Origin: Fibrobacter sp. UBA4309
GTDB taxonomy: Bacteria; Fibrobacterota; Fibrobacteria; Fibrobacterales; Fibrobacteraceae
Direction of reading: 5' to 3'
Assembly: GCF_002395745.1 (NCBI RefSeq)
Contig: NZ_DGUN01000074.1
Span: forward strand, 52,010-116,009
Length of the DNA stretch: 64,000 nucleotides
The translations under genes were made by a program, and so were the position numbers. The notes under the pieces are model-generated. The model made no database searches. It saw only the letters and a program-made list of their open reading frames with translations, and was not told where the DNA came from. Each line of letters opens with the position of its first letter. Position 1 is the stretch's first letter. Shown here one piece after another: positions 8,848 to 17,336 of this stretch.

Positions 8848-11800
8848 CCCTCCAAATCGGGTCCAGCAAACGGGTTTGTTCCATTACGGCGATTTCCCAG
8901 TCCTTCGAAAAATCCTCGTGCGAAAATCCGGAGAACTTTTCGGGATCGAATAGATTCTTTCCGTCAAAATATGACCATGGGCCATATTTGCCCGCCAGTT
9001 TCAGGCGGTAATTGGAGAAGGTCTGCATGTCGCCCTCGGTGTACATTTTCGCAGGCACGCACTTGCGGTAATTTTCGACATAGCAGCGGTGGTATATGAT
9101 TTTCAGGCGCTGCATGGCGCCGCGACGGTCTATCGAGAATTTCTTTTCGGCAACTTTGTTCTTGCTTGAGAACACCCTCAATTCAAAAGGAATTCCGTCA
9201 GCATCGTTCGAGTTTGATGCTGCAATCAATAGGGCGTCCAAAAATAGCTTGGTAAAATCCGTATTGGAAATGTCGCCGGACTTGACGCTGAATAGCACAT
9301 GCGTTCCATTTGCAAGTTCATTGTGCCAGTCAAGCTTGCTGCGCAATGTCCAGCTGTGTGCACCTTCCGACAAAGAAACTTCCAGCTGTTCCTGGTATTT
9401 CGCGTTCCTGCAGCCAACGCTTTCAGAAACCAGGTTGTAAATAACTTCCGATTCCTTGTTGATGTCGTCAAGGGCGACGTCGCCAAAAACTCCACGCGGA
9501 ATTTTCTTCTTTAAAATCCATTCCTCTTCTGTCTTGGAATCCTTGATGCGTTCGGCATCCATGACGGACTGCACAAAATCCTTGAGCAAAATAGAGCGGT
9601 CAAGGTTGTTCAGCGACACCGGCTCGAAAAGTTCCTTTTCGGGGTCGTTTTCTACCGACGGCAACGTCACCTTTCGCGCCAGCTGGAACTGGAACGGATC
9701 ATCGAAGAACCGCTTGAAGTCGCGGGTATTCACCGTATCGGGCAAGGCAACCTGAACTTCTTCCGGCTCGTTTTCGCTTGTATTTTCGGTGCGGGTTTCC
9801 AGAATGCGGTTCAACTTGTTGCGGATGGAGCGGAGCGTAAACAGTTCTTCGTCCGGCCGGTCTTCGTCAAGATGGATTTTCTTTTCGTCAAAGGCGGCTT
9901 TATTGGGAACCTCGCTTTCGGCAATAAAGAATTGCAAATCCCGAATCACCGAAGACGGGAAAAGTTCTTCGTCTTTTTTCAGGTTCCTGTTGATGTAACT
10001 GATGTGGAACCCGTCGGCAGCACTCATCAGCTGGCACAGGAAGGTATAGCAGTTCTTGTCGATCGGAGTATCGTCACCCGGCCAGCGCGTCGTCTGGGTG
10101 CGCAAATCCATGGTGTTCGCTTTCTTTTGTCCCGGGAATACGCTTGCGTTTGCGCCGAGGAAAAAGATATGCCTTGCCGGGACGACCCTGTTGACAGCGA
10201 AGCGCATAAAGGTGAGGCCACCGCTGAAAAGCCGCGTGTTTCCGGTGTGGGAATCCTGGCAGGCGCTCGAAAGCATCTGCCCCGCGATTTTCCACGAAAT
10301 CCAAGATGCGCCCGCATCGAACTGGAATTCCATCAGGTCGATTGCATCTTGCACCCTCTGCCAAATCTTCTTTTCGACGGCGAAGCGGTCTTCCTTGGCG
10401 TTCAACGCCACCCAATGCGCCAAATGCGATTTCAGCGCCGCAAGCGAATTCGGCTGGTGTGGTTCGATGCCCTCCGGCGCAAAACGGATCCAGCGGTTCA
10501 GTTCGTCGATGCAGGCGATAAACTTCATGGTGAGCCCGTCGTCCGAAGATTCGATATCTTCGTAGGGCAAGTAACGCTCGTGGGCCGAGGCGAACGGAGC
10601 GTCGGTCACCTGCGAAAAAAGCATCTGGTTTATGCAACGGCTCCAGTCGTCTTCGGAACCCTCGGCGGTATGGCGGTAAACGTTCATGTTCACCACCCAC
10701 TTTTCCCAGGCGGCCACATCGCTGTCGGTAATCTGCAGCGTAGACTGGACCACCGGATTTTTCACGAGGTCGAAGAACGCCGGCCTCGAAATGGAACGCT
10801 GCTGGTGGATATCCAGAAGATTTGCAATGGCCTTGCCAATCAGGGAATCCTTTTCCGGGTAGTCCGTAATCGCGTAGGGAATGTAAAACTCGCTATCGTG
10901 CGGGGCCGCGTTGAACACCTGCTCAATCGGTGTGCGGTACGCATCCAGCTCGGGCGCAATCACTACCATCTCGTCCAGGCGCACGCCTTGCTTTAAAAGC
11001 AGGCACACCTGCGTATGCAAATTCTCGACTTCGCGTAACGATGAGGGCGCAGCGGTAAGAGTCAGCGAACGGTCGGCCTTAGGCGAAATGGATTCAGGCG
11101 TCGCCTCGGATTCGTCAAAGCGGTTCAGGCGGTGCGAAACCAGGTACTGCATCTGATGCAACAGCGAATCCGGAGCGTATTCGTAACCGACAAAGTCAAA
11201 AGTATAGTCCGATGCCAAGCACCACAGGCGAATGTTTTCGCGACCGGTGCGGCCCCAGTTTTTAAGGAGTAAGTTCTCGTTCTGGGCAAGCCCCTCTTCG
11301 GTAGCGGAATCCTGGACCGCCGGGAGCGCAATTCGCGATGGTTCGTCTTTCTTGCTCCAGCGCGTCACGGCGCGGTTGCCCACATCTTCCCAGAATTCCA
11401 TACACGGATTCTGGATAAAGGCGAAAATGTCGTGTTCCTGCGCAAACTTTTGCAAGATTACGCGGTAGAACTGGCCCATACCCGAAAGGCTGAAAATGAA
11501 GACCGGCTTTTTCCATTGCGACGAATCTTTTTGTTGCGAAAACAGGTAGGGAATCGTGAGGTATTCCGTATCGCTGCCTGTGCGCTTGTGCGTCGCCTCG
11601 AACACGCGAGTCAGCAGGGACTTGCCGCCCGCATTGTGGAACAGCTGTGCATACACATCGCGCTGCCATTTTTCCTTGGGCAAAATGCTGCCTTTATCCG
11701 AGAAGAAATCCCGCAGCTCGCCCTCTTTCCAGTAGGCAAGCAGGCCCTCGTGATGCTTGTTCTGCAAGGGCGAAATAAAACCGCCCGGGCGGCTCGTTTC

Positions 11801-12220
11801 GTATTCCAAGAAGAGCCCCGCCAGCGTGCGTGCAAAATCAAACAACTTGGATTCGTCGATTTCACCGGACTTTTTATAGAGGTACTTCTTGATTTCTTTC
11901 GGAATCGCTTTCGACTTTGCGGAATAGGTCTCGTTCAAGTAAGCGATTAGCACGTTGCACAGGATATCTGCAGTCAACTTCTGCTTGGACGTATCCCCTT
12001 GCGTCAAATACCTGAACAGGAATTTATCGAGTGTGACAATCTCCAAATTCGCGAGGACACCGCATTTCACAATGTAGCGCAGCCTGAACCACTGCTCGAT
12101 TTTCGGGTCCGGGAAAATCACGATGGGCGAATCGAAAGGGTCCGTCCAACACTTGCCGAGAGCGGTAATCATCTCGTCGGCCAGATTTTCCAGGTTCAAA
12201 GCGAATTTCAAGTGCAGCAT
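8834..12220 (-). CDS. recC: RecC, exodeoxyribonuclease V gamma subunit
   Basis: Assigned from position before recB, length (1128 residues against 1122 in E. coli) and dead-helicase features such as FPDPKIEQWFRLR near the N-terminus and FFLGANASVFPG in the middle. RecC scans for the Chi site and holds the complex together. The reading frame opens up to 12355, but the extra 45 residues cover non-coding DNA and part of the small upstream ORF. ATG 12220 begins the family-like MLHLKFALNLENLAD and has a TATATT box six bases upstream. Chi specificity cannot be read from sequence. No ptrA-like protease lies between recC and recB, unlike E. coli. Confidence 0.9.
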   Translation of the reverse strand: MLHLKFALNLENLADEMITALGKCWTDPFDSPIVIFPDPKIEQWFRLRYIVKCGVLANLEIVTLDKFLFRYLTQGDTSKQKLTADILCNVLIAYLNETYSAKSKAIPKEIKKYLYKKSGEIDESKLFDFARTLAGLFLEYETSRPGGFISPLQNKHHEGLLAYWKEGELRDFFSDKGSILPKEKWQRDVYAQLFHNAGGKSLLTRVFEATHKRTGSDTEYLTIPYLFSQQKDSSQWKKPVFIFSLSGMGQFYRVILQKFAQEHDIFAFIQNPCMEFWEDVGNRAVTRWSKKDEPSRIALPAVQDSATEEGLAQNENLLLKNWGRTGRENIRLWCLASDYTFDFVGYEYAPDSLLHQMQYLVSHRLNRFDESEATPESISPKADRSLTLTAAPSSLREVENLHTQVCLLLKQGVRLDEMVVIAPELDAYRTPIEQVFNAAPHDSEFYIPYAITDYPEKDSLIGKAIANLLDIHQQRSISRPAFFDLVKNPVVQSTLQITDSDVAAWEKWVVNMNVYRHTAEGSEDDWSRCINQMLFSQVTDAPFASAHERYLPYEDIESSDDGLTMKFIACIDELNRWIRFAPEGIEPHQPNSLAALKSHLAHWVALNAKEDRFAVEKKIWQRVQDAIDLMEFQFDAGASWISWKIAGQMLSSACQDSHTGNTRLFSGGLTFMRFAVNRVVPARHIFFLGANASVFPGQKKANTMDLRTQTTRWPGDDTPIDKNCYTFLCQLMSAADGFHISYINRNLKKDEELFPSSVIRDLQFFIAESEVPNKAAFDEKKIHLDEDRPDEELFTLRSIRNKLNRILETRTENTSENEPEEVQVALPDTVNTRDFKRFFDDPFQFQLARKVTLPSVENDPEKELFEPVSLNNLDRSILLKDFVQSVMDAERIKDSKTEEEWILKKKIPRGVFGDVALDDINKESEVIYNLVSESVGCRNAKYQEQLEVSLSEGAHSWTLRSKLDWHNELANGTHVLFSVKSGDISNTDFTKLFLDALLIAASNSNDADGIPFELRVFSSKNKVAEKKFSIDRRGAMQRLKIIYHRCYVENYRKCVPAKMYTEGDMQTFSNYRLKLAGKYGPWSYFDGKNLFDPEKFSGFSHEDFSKDWEIAVMEQTRLLDPIWRDDDE

Positions 12221-12226
12221 GGCAAG

Positions 12227-12232
12227 AATATA
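12227..12232 (-). promoter_or_regulatory. TATATT box six bases before recC
   Basis: On the minus strand TATATT is followed by CTTGCC and the recC ATG at 12220. This would give recBCD its own promoter, separate from the small ORF just upstream. Confidence 0.5.
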
Positions 12233-12240
12233 GTTATAAG

Positions 12241-12405
12241 TTACAGTCCTTCGGCTTCTCTGGACCACTGCTCGTCCAGATCGGGATGTTCTTTGCGGAA
12301 TCGCCTTAATGCCTTGTGGACTTCCCAAAAGTGATTCAGGCCTTCCGCTTCGCACTTGGGCTTCAGTTCGTTGTAGAGTTCTTTTACCTTTTCTTCGAGT
12401 GTCAT
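12241..12405 (-). CDS. Small hypothetical protein, 54 residues
   Basis: A short reading frame with a strong ribosome site (AAAGGAG, seven bases before ATG 12403-12405) and a charged, helical product beginning MTLEEKVKELYNELKPKC and ending in EGL. It contains HFWEVHKALRRFRKEH, a plausible amphipathic helix. It ends 20 bases before the recC start, on the same strand. I do not recognise a family. Coding is supported by the ribosome site and by composition like neighbouring proteins. Confidence 0.65.
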   Translation of the reverse strand: MTLEEKVKELYNELKPKCEAEGLNHFWEVHKALRRFRKEHPDLDEQWSREAEGL

Positions 12406-12443
12406 GGTTTGCTCCTTTTCTCTATTTTAAATTTAATCAGTGG

Positions 12444-13250
12444 TTATGTCAAATTCTGTCGCTTGTGTTGCGAAGTCGTTGAAAAGTCAAATTCCTTCAT
12501 TTTCAGCTCGTTGATCATCGTTTCCAGGTCGCAGTACTCGCCGTCGCCGTGGAATTCGGCTCCGGGTCTCGGGTCTTTATAGTTTCCCTTTTTGACCTTC
12601 TTCTCGTATTCCGCTTCGGCGAGCGTCCACTTGGCGATGATTGACTTTGCGATGGTCTCGACGTCTTCGGAAAGGCTGGTCTGCAAGAACCAGAAATACT
12701 GCCCGAAACTACGGTTCTTGACGCGAATTTCCTGCTTGCACTCGGGGCAATATGCGGTCGCGCGGGAACTGCCCGAAAGCGGGGACCCGGTGAAGCTGCG
12801 GATGACCGCCGTTCCGCCGCACTTGCACTCGACTTTGAACTGGTCGGTTTCCCAGATGCGCAGAAGTGTCGCAAGCCTGAGGCCGACCCTGAAGATGCTG
12901 CCTGCGACGTTGAACGCCCTTGAGGTGTGCAGGGGGCCTACGTAGAGCCCGCCGCCCTTGATGGCGTAGTGGGCGTCTATGTTCGCGTAGCGCGGTGTCG
13001 CAAGAATTTCGTCCCTGTGGCGCATGATGAGGTCCAGGTTGTCGAACAGCAATTTCTTCTTGCGCTCGAAATGCTTCTCCTGGAGTTCGTGCAGTTCCTC
13101 TTGCTCTTTTCTCTCCTTTTCCATTTCGTCGCTAATCAGCTTCAGCCCCGCCGCCTGCCGCTTGCACATTGAGACGAACGATTCCGGATGGGAGTCCGGT
13201 TTCTTGAGGTAATCGTTGATAGATCTTGAATCGTCGAATATGATTGCCAT
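12444..13250 (-). CDS. Uncharacterised zinc-ribbon protein, 268 residues
   Basis: A soluble protein with a Glu/Lys-rich, probably coiled-coil segment at residues ~40-75 (MEKERKEQEELHELQEKHF) and a four-Cys ribbon around residues 141-172 (CKCGG then CPEC about 25 residues later). That spacing suits one structural zinc. An AGGAGG site lies six bases before the ATG, so the start is firm. No enzymatic motif was recognised, and no secretion signal is present. The promoter region upstream holds three TATGCA motifs. It reads as a lineage-restricted protein of unknown role. Confidence 0.72.
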   Translation of the reverse strand: MAIIFDDSRSINDYLKKPDSHPESFVSMCKRQAAGLKLISDEMEKERKEQEELHELQEKHFERKKKLLFDNLDLIMRHRDEILATPRYANIDAHYAIKGGGLYVGPLHTSRAFNVAGSIFRVGLRLATLLRIWETDQFKVECKCGGTAVIRSFTGSPLSGSSRATAYCPECKQEIRVKNRSFGQYFWFLQTSLSEDVETIAKSIIAKWTLAEAEYEKKVKKGNYKDPRPGAEFHGDGEYCDLETMINELKMKEFDFSTTSQHKRQNLT

Positions 13251-13292
13251 GGAAAACCTCCTGGTATTTTTCTAATGTTTGTTTCATATTTG

Positions 13293-13320
13293 TTATGCAT
13301 GTATGCAAATATATGCATAA
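13293..13320. promoter_or_regulatory. Operator-like inverted repeat with three TATGCA motifs
   Basis: TTATGCAT (13293-13300) and ATGCATAA (13313-13320) form a perfect eight-base inverted repeat around a 12-base centre that carries a third TATGCA (13302). It sits 43 bases upstream of the zinc-ribbon gene's start, in the only sizeable gap nearby, so a regulator binding site is likely. Confidence 0.4.
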
Positions 13321-13392
13321 GCACAGTGATTAATATACAAAAAAGAGAGCGACAAAAAATGTCACTTGCCAAAAACCGTATTTTTGGGGTTT

Positions 13393-13884
13393 TTAGGTTT
13401 TTTTCAGGATGTTTTCGATATCATCGCGGGTCAGGTACACGCGCTGATTCAACGCTTCGGCAATCCCACAAAGGGCCTTGCGGCATGCCATCAGAAGGTT
13501 GTAATCCTGTTCCACCACGTTCGTCTCTACCAGGTGAAAATAATAGCAGGCCGCTTGGAACCGCTGGTAGTCCGGGTCGCTTCTGTAGAGTTCCGCCGGT
13601 AAGTCCTTCATGAGCGTGTCAAGGCCGCAATCGAAGCCCTTGCGCATCAAGAATTCCGCGATGTGTCCCGCCATGGCGATATGCGCGTCTCCTTCCAGCT
13701 CGCTTCCGGGAATGTGGGTGATGCCCGGGCGTTCCTTGGACTTGTCCATCTTCACGTAATCGACGGGGCGCTTGAACAGGTAGGCGACTAGCGCGTGGCC
13801 CGCCTCGTGGTTGCACAGTTTCTTGAATTCCTCTTCGCCGAAGAATTCCACAAGGGTTTCTCGTGTCAGTTCTTGTTCAGGCAT
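13393..13884 (-). CDS. Putative HEAGH zinc metallopeptidase, M41-like
   Basis: A 163-residue cytoplasmic protein with HEAGHALVAYL at residues 26-36, the zinc and catalytic motif (HExxH) of FtsH-type M41 peptidases. AMAGHIAEFL follows near residues 70-79, as in M41 where GGRAAEE-like sequence follows. There is no AAA ATPase or membrane segment, so this is a stand-alone peptidase-like domain. The third zinc ligand was not identified with confidence and activity is uncertain. It begins two bases after the stop of the barrel-like lipoprotein gene and is probably cotranscribed with it. Confidence 0.65.
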   Translation of the reverse strand: MPEQELTRETLVEFFGEEEFKKLCNHEAGHALVAYLFKRPVDYVKMDKSKERPGITHIPGSELEGDAHIAMAGHIAEFLMRKGFDCGLDTLMKDLPAELYRSDPDYQRFQAACYYFHLVETNVVEQDYNLLMACRKALCGIAEALNQRVYLTRDDIENILKKT

Positions 13885-13886
13885 TT

Positions 13887-14402
13887 TTATTCACAGTTGA
13901 GACAGGTCCATTCCACGGTTCCGGAACCATAGTTGTTGAACCTGGCGCGAGTATAGCTTTCGATATCGATCAGGAACCCGATTTCGCCCGCATTCTCGGT
14001 GCAGCAGCCGTCGCAATCGTCGTCGGAGCACATGTCGTAAACTACGGCGTCGATGGTCTGTCCGTTCTTGCGGAGTCTGAAGGTCTTCAGCTTGTAGGTA
14101 TCCCAGTCTTTCTGGTGAACCGCGATGATGTTGTGCTGGCTTACCCATTCTTCTGTCTGCTGGTCGTCAAGGCCGGCAAACCAGCCCGCCCAGGTACAGC
14201 CGTTATAGTCTTCGCATTCTTCGCTTCCGGGTTCCGGCCACGAGGTGTACCATGTGAGGTTCGCGAGATTCCATACGGTGTCCGTCGTCACCGCGCTGCT
14301 CGATTCCGGAATTGTTGCACTCGATTCGGAACTTTCGTCGCTGCAAGCGGTAAATGCCGCAATACAGGCGATGGACAGAATACTCTTTGCCGGAAAATCC
14401 AT
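13887..14402 (-). CDS. Lipoprotein with double-psi beta-barrel (expansin/RlpA-like) features
   Basis: A 171-residue exported protein. The ATG at 14402 gives a lipoprotein signal ending FTAC (Cys20), with AGGAG upstream; the open frame further upstream is only a shadow of the nitroreductase gene. After a Ser-rich linker comes a ~130-residue Cys-rich domain with TWYTSWPEPG, then CTWAGWF, VVYDMCSDDDCDGCC and GFLIDI, ending VEWTCLNC. The order of a DMC-type motif, clustered Cys and GFLIDI resembles expansin/barwin/RlpA double-psi barrels, which loosen cellulose or cut peptidoglycan. The family match is an inference. It lies eight bases after the nitroreductase stop. Confidence 0.68.
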   Translation of the reverse strand: MDFPAKSILSIACIAAFTACSDESSESSATIPESSSAVTTDTVWNLANLTWYTSWPEPGSEECEDYNGCTWAGWFAGLDDQQTEEWVSQHNIIAVHQKDWDTYKLKTFRLRKNGQTIDAVVYDMCSDDDCDGCCTENAGEIGFLIDIESYTRARFNNYGSGTVEWTCLNCE

Positions 14403-14410
14403 GTGCACTC

Positions 14411-15001
14411 CTACACGAACACGACTTCGTTGCCGACGCGCGGGGATTCCGCGCGGTTCGGCAGGCCCGATTCGGTATCGGCGTAGCCGATGGCAACGGA
14501 GGCGTACACACGCTCGTCTTCCTTGAGACCGAGAGTGCGCAAGTATTCGAGAATTGCCGGATCCTCGTTCAGCCACTTGAGCTGGTTGATGTAGCAGCTG
14601 CCTAAGTTCAGCTCGTTCGCCGCAAGCATCATGTTTTCCACGGCACAGGCGACATCGGCCATGTTGTTGCCGTATTCCTTCTTGTTCGCGACCACAATCA
14701 GCACGGGTGCCGTATAGCAGAAGGAATAGTTCCCCTTGCGGGCGAGCGTGATGGAATTCTTGAGGCTCTTGTACAGGTCATCGCGGAGTTCCATCTTCGC
14801 GAACGCAGCCTGCACCAGTTCCTTGAGTTTCGCAATCACCGAAGCATCCGAAATCACGAAGAAGTGATTCGTCTGAGCGTTGCCACCGGTAGGCCCGAAC
14901 TGGCCCGCCTCGGCAATCTGCTTCAACTTCTCGAGTTCCACAGGCTGTGCCTTGAACTTGCGGGTACTGCGACGTGTGTGTATTGCTTCAAGTGCGTTCA
15001 T
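14411..15001 (-). CDS. Nitroreductase-family FMN oxidoreductase
   Basis: A 196-residue protein of the NADH/FMN nitroreductase fold. The FMN phosphate-binding start is IHTRRSTRKF (residues 7-16), followed by GPTGGNAQTNHFF and the central helix ADVACAVENMMLAANELNLGSCYI. These enzymes act as dimers and pass electrons from NAD(P)H to quinones, nitro compounds or flavins. The physiological acceptor is unknown. It starts one base after the argA stop and has no visible ribosome site of its own, so it probably relies on translational coupling. Confidence 0.88.
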   Translation of the reverse strand: MNALEAIHTRRSTRKFKAQPVELEKLKQIAEAGQFGPTGGNAQTNHFFVISDASVIAKLKELVQAAFAKMELRDDLYKSLKNSITLARKGNYSFCYTAPVLIVVANKKEYGNNMADVACAVENMMLAANELNLGSCYINQLKWLNEDPAILEYLRTLGLKEDERVYASVAIGYADTESGLPNRAESPRVGNEVVFV

Positions 15002-15002
15002 A

Positions 15003-16373
15003 CTACTTGTCCAGCGGCAGCACCAAAATGCGCGAGTTACGCTTCTGGTTGTAGTTGTCCCGCTTGCTCTTGGGCAAGTCCTCGACCGTCCCGTCTTCGA
15101 ATCCGAACGGGTAGAACCAATCGAGAGCCTGCGTCGTAAGTAGGAACAATTTCTTGTAGCCCTTCATGCGCCCGATGGAAATCAGGTGCCGTACAATCGC
15201 ATCGCCGATGCCCGACTTGCGGTAGTTCGCGCCCACGGCAATGCCCGCAATTTCGGCCATACCGTCTTCGAAGGCGTGCAAGGCGCCACAGCCGTGAATA
15301 CTGTTGTCGATGCTGTACACCACGTAGTCCTTGAGCTTTTCGGAAATGCTTTCCTGCGTGCGCGGCACCAGGTAACCCTTCGCGATGTAGTCCTGCATAA
15401 TCCGGAGGATATCCGGAATGTCCTCGATGTTCGCGGGCCTGATACTGGAATACTGGTTCGCGTACACCATGGTACCGTCGCCCCGCGCGCTGAATACTTC
15501 TTGCAGCACGCTGCCCTGGAATTCACCGCTTAGCAGGTGAACGCGGTTCGCGCCCGCCTCGCAAGCATGGATGGCGTTCATCAGGTAATCCATCTGCGCA
15601 AAGTTCAGCATGTCGGAATTGAGTTCCAACAGTTCCTTCGCCTGGTCCACGTCCAAAGCCGAAATCACGCCCGACTCGGTGGGCTCCAGGTACTTGGTGT
15701 TCTTCCCTGTCACGAGTCCCTTGAGCTTGATACCGTTCTCGTTACCGATGAAGAACAGCTTGCCCACCTTCATGTACTTGCAGATTTCGGTCGCCAGTTC
15801 GGTGGAGCTGATATTGTAGGCATGCCCGAGCTTGTTCCAGCCGATAGGCGGAATGATGGGCACGAACTTCTCGTTCAAAAGCTGGTCGAGTATGTCGCGC
15901 TGGATACGTTCGATCCGGCCCGTCCTCATGTAGTCCACGCCGTCAATGACGCCGAGGCTCCGCGCCAGCACCCAGTTGCCCTGGATGCCGCTCAGGCCGC
16001 TCGCCGTGAGGTGGCTCATGATGCGCTGGGCAACACCCAAAGACGCCTGCTCGATGAGGGGCAGGGCTTCTTCGCTCGTAAGCCGCACGCCGTCGTGGAA
16101 CTTGGAATCGATTTCCCAAGCCTTGAGCTGCGCGTCGATACTCTTGCGCGTACCCGGCACGATAATGATGCGGATACCCGCCTTGTGCAACAGGGCGATA
16201 TCTCGCATGAGCACCGGGAACAGGGGGTGGTCCATGAGGCTGTCGTCAATCTTCAAGATGAAGAGCTGGCCCTTGAACCGGTCCATGTAACCGAAGACTT
16301 CCCGGATGAACCCGGCGACTTCGAAGTGCTGAGAGTAAAAATCAGACGCAGACTTGTTCATGCCTATAAACAT
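15003..16373 (-). CDS. argA: N-acetylglutamate synthase (kinase-like plus GNAT domain)
   Basis: About 456 residues in two parts. An amino-acid-kinase-like domain (~30-290) has LHKAGIRIIIVPGTRKSID and SGIQGNWVLARSLGVIDG. A C-terminal GNAT acetyltransferase domain (~310-456) has GVGANYRKSGIGDAIVRHL (acetyl-CoA loop) and LTTQALDWFYPFGF. The layout and length match bacterial ArgA (443 residues in E. coli), which makes N-acetylglutamate from acetyl-CoA and glutamate, the first arginine step. The start is ambiguous: ATG 16373 directly follows a terminator U tract, and ATG 16361 is an alternative. No Shine-Dalgarno is evident for either. Confidence 0.87.
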   Translation of the reverse strand: MFIGMNKSASDFYSQHFEVAGFIREVFGYMDRFKGQLFILKIDDSLMDHPLFPVLMRDIALLHKAGIRIIIVPGTRKSIDAQLKAWEIDSKFHDGVRLTSEEALPLIEQASLGVAQRIMSHLTASGLSGIQGNWVLARSLGVIDGVDYMRTGRIERIQRDILDQLLNEKFVPIIPPIGWNKLGHAYNISSTELATEICKYMKVGKLFFIGNENGIKLKGLVTGKNTKYLEPTESGVISALDVDQAKELLELNSDMLNFAQMDYLMNAIHACEAGANRVHLLSGEFQGSVLQEVFSARGDGTMVYANQYSSIRPANIEDIPDILRIMQDYIAKGYLVPRTQESISEKLKDYVVYSIDNSIHGCGALHAFEDGMAEIAGIAVGANYRKSGIGDAIVRHLISIGRMKGYKKLFLLTTQALDWFYPFGFEDGTVEDLPKSKRDNYNQKRNSRILVLPLDK

Positions 16374-16403
16374 AAAAAAACACGGCCCCCGTCAAGGGAC
16401 CGT
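16374..16403 (-). terminator. Terminator whose U tract abuts the argA start
   Basis: An eight-base-pair stem on the minus strand (ACGGTCCC / GGGGCCGT, loop TTGACG, one T-G pair), then G and seven T. It ends the FKBP gene, and the last T directly precedes the argA ATG. Confidence 0.75.
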
Positions 16404-16427
16404 AATTCAATAAAGTGTTAAATTAGC

Positions 16428-17336
16428 CTATTTCTTGGCTGCCGGCTTCTTTTCGGCAGGTTTCTTCTCGGCCTTGGCGGCGGGTTTCTTGTCGTCGGCC
16501 TTGGGGGCTTCGGCGGCTGGCGCGGCGCTGTCGGCCGGGGCTACGGGCACTACGGCTGCGGTATCTGCGGCCGGGGCCTCGGCGTAGACCTTCAGGAGTT
16601 CAACTTCGAACACCAGGAGCGAGTTTGCCGGAATCAGCGGCGGGACGCCCTCTTCGCCGTAGGCGAGAGCGCTCGGAATCCAGGCCTTCACCTTCATGCC
16701 TTCCCTCATCACCTGGAGCAGGTCCTGCCAGCCTTCGATGACGGCGTTCACCGGGAATTCCAGCGGTTCGCCACGCTTGACGCTGTTGTCGAATTCGGTC
16801 CCGTCGAGGAGGGAGCCGATATAGTGGACCTTGACCTTGTCGCTAGCCTTCGGGGAGATGCCGGTCGAATCCGCATTCTTGAGGACCTTGTACTGCACGC
16901 CCTTGGGGGTTGTCTTTACGGTCGAATCCATGATGTTCTTGGCAAGGAAGGCCGCCTGTTCGTCGAGGGCCTTCTTGGCAGCGGCGGCTTCGTCGGTCTC
17001 CTTCTTTTTCTGCATCAGGAGCAGGAGGTCTTGAAGGGCGGTTTCTGCCGCGGTGTCGTTCAGCAATACCTTGCGGGTGGAATCCGTCTCGTCGAGGATG
17101 GCGGACATGAGCACGTCCATCTTCAGGGGAACGTTTACGTTGGCGATGGCCTTGCCCAGGTCCATACCCAGGGCGTAGCTATAGCGGTCTTCCGGGCTGT
17201 CAAGAGAAACCTTCTTGCTCTGTTCGGGTGCCGGAGCGGGATTCGGGTCCACGGCAGGTGCGGCATCCTTGTTTCCGCCGCAGGCTACCAGGGCGAACAT
17301 CCCGAAAATTGCTGGAAAATACTTGGCAAATGTCAT
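16428..17336 (-). CDS. FKBP-type peptidyl-prolyl isomerase lipoprotein
   Basis: A 302-residue lipoprotein (lipobox LVAC, Cys19). An FkpA/Mip-like N-terminal helical dimerisation region carries DRYSYALGMDLG at ~50-61. An FKBP domain at ~140-255 has KVKVHYIGSLLDGTEFDNS, VIEGWQDLLQVMREGMK and PSALAYGEEG, and retains the Tyr, Phe, Asp and Trp positions of the active pocket. It would speed prolyl isomerisation of proteins in the periplasm. The last ~45 residues are a low-complexity Ala/Lys/Pro tail rich in AEKKPAEKK, perhaps for envelope binding. GGGG lies six bases before the ATG. Confidence 0.9.
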   Translation of the reverse strand: MTFAKYFPAIFGMFALVACGGNKDAAPAVDPNPAPAPEQSKKVSLDSPEDRYSYALGMDLGKAIANVNVPLKMDVLMSAILDETDSTRKVLLNDTAAETALQDLLLLMQKKKETDEAAAAKKALDEQAAFLAKNIMDSTVKTTPKGVQYKVLKNADSTGISPKASDKVKVHYIGSLLDGTEFDNSVKRGEPLEFPVNAVIEGWQDLLQVMREGMKVKAWIPSALAYGEEGVPPLIPANSLLVFEVELLKVYAEAPAADTAAVVPVAPADSAAPAAEAPKADDKKPAAKAEKKPAEKKPAAKK

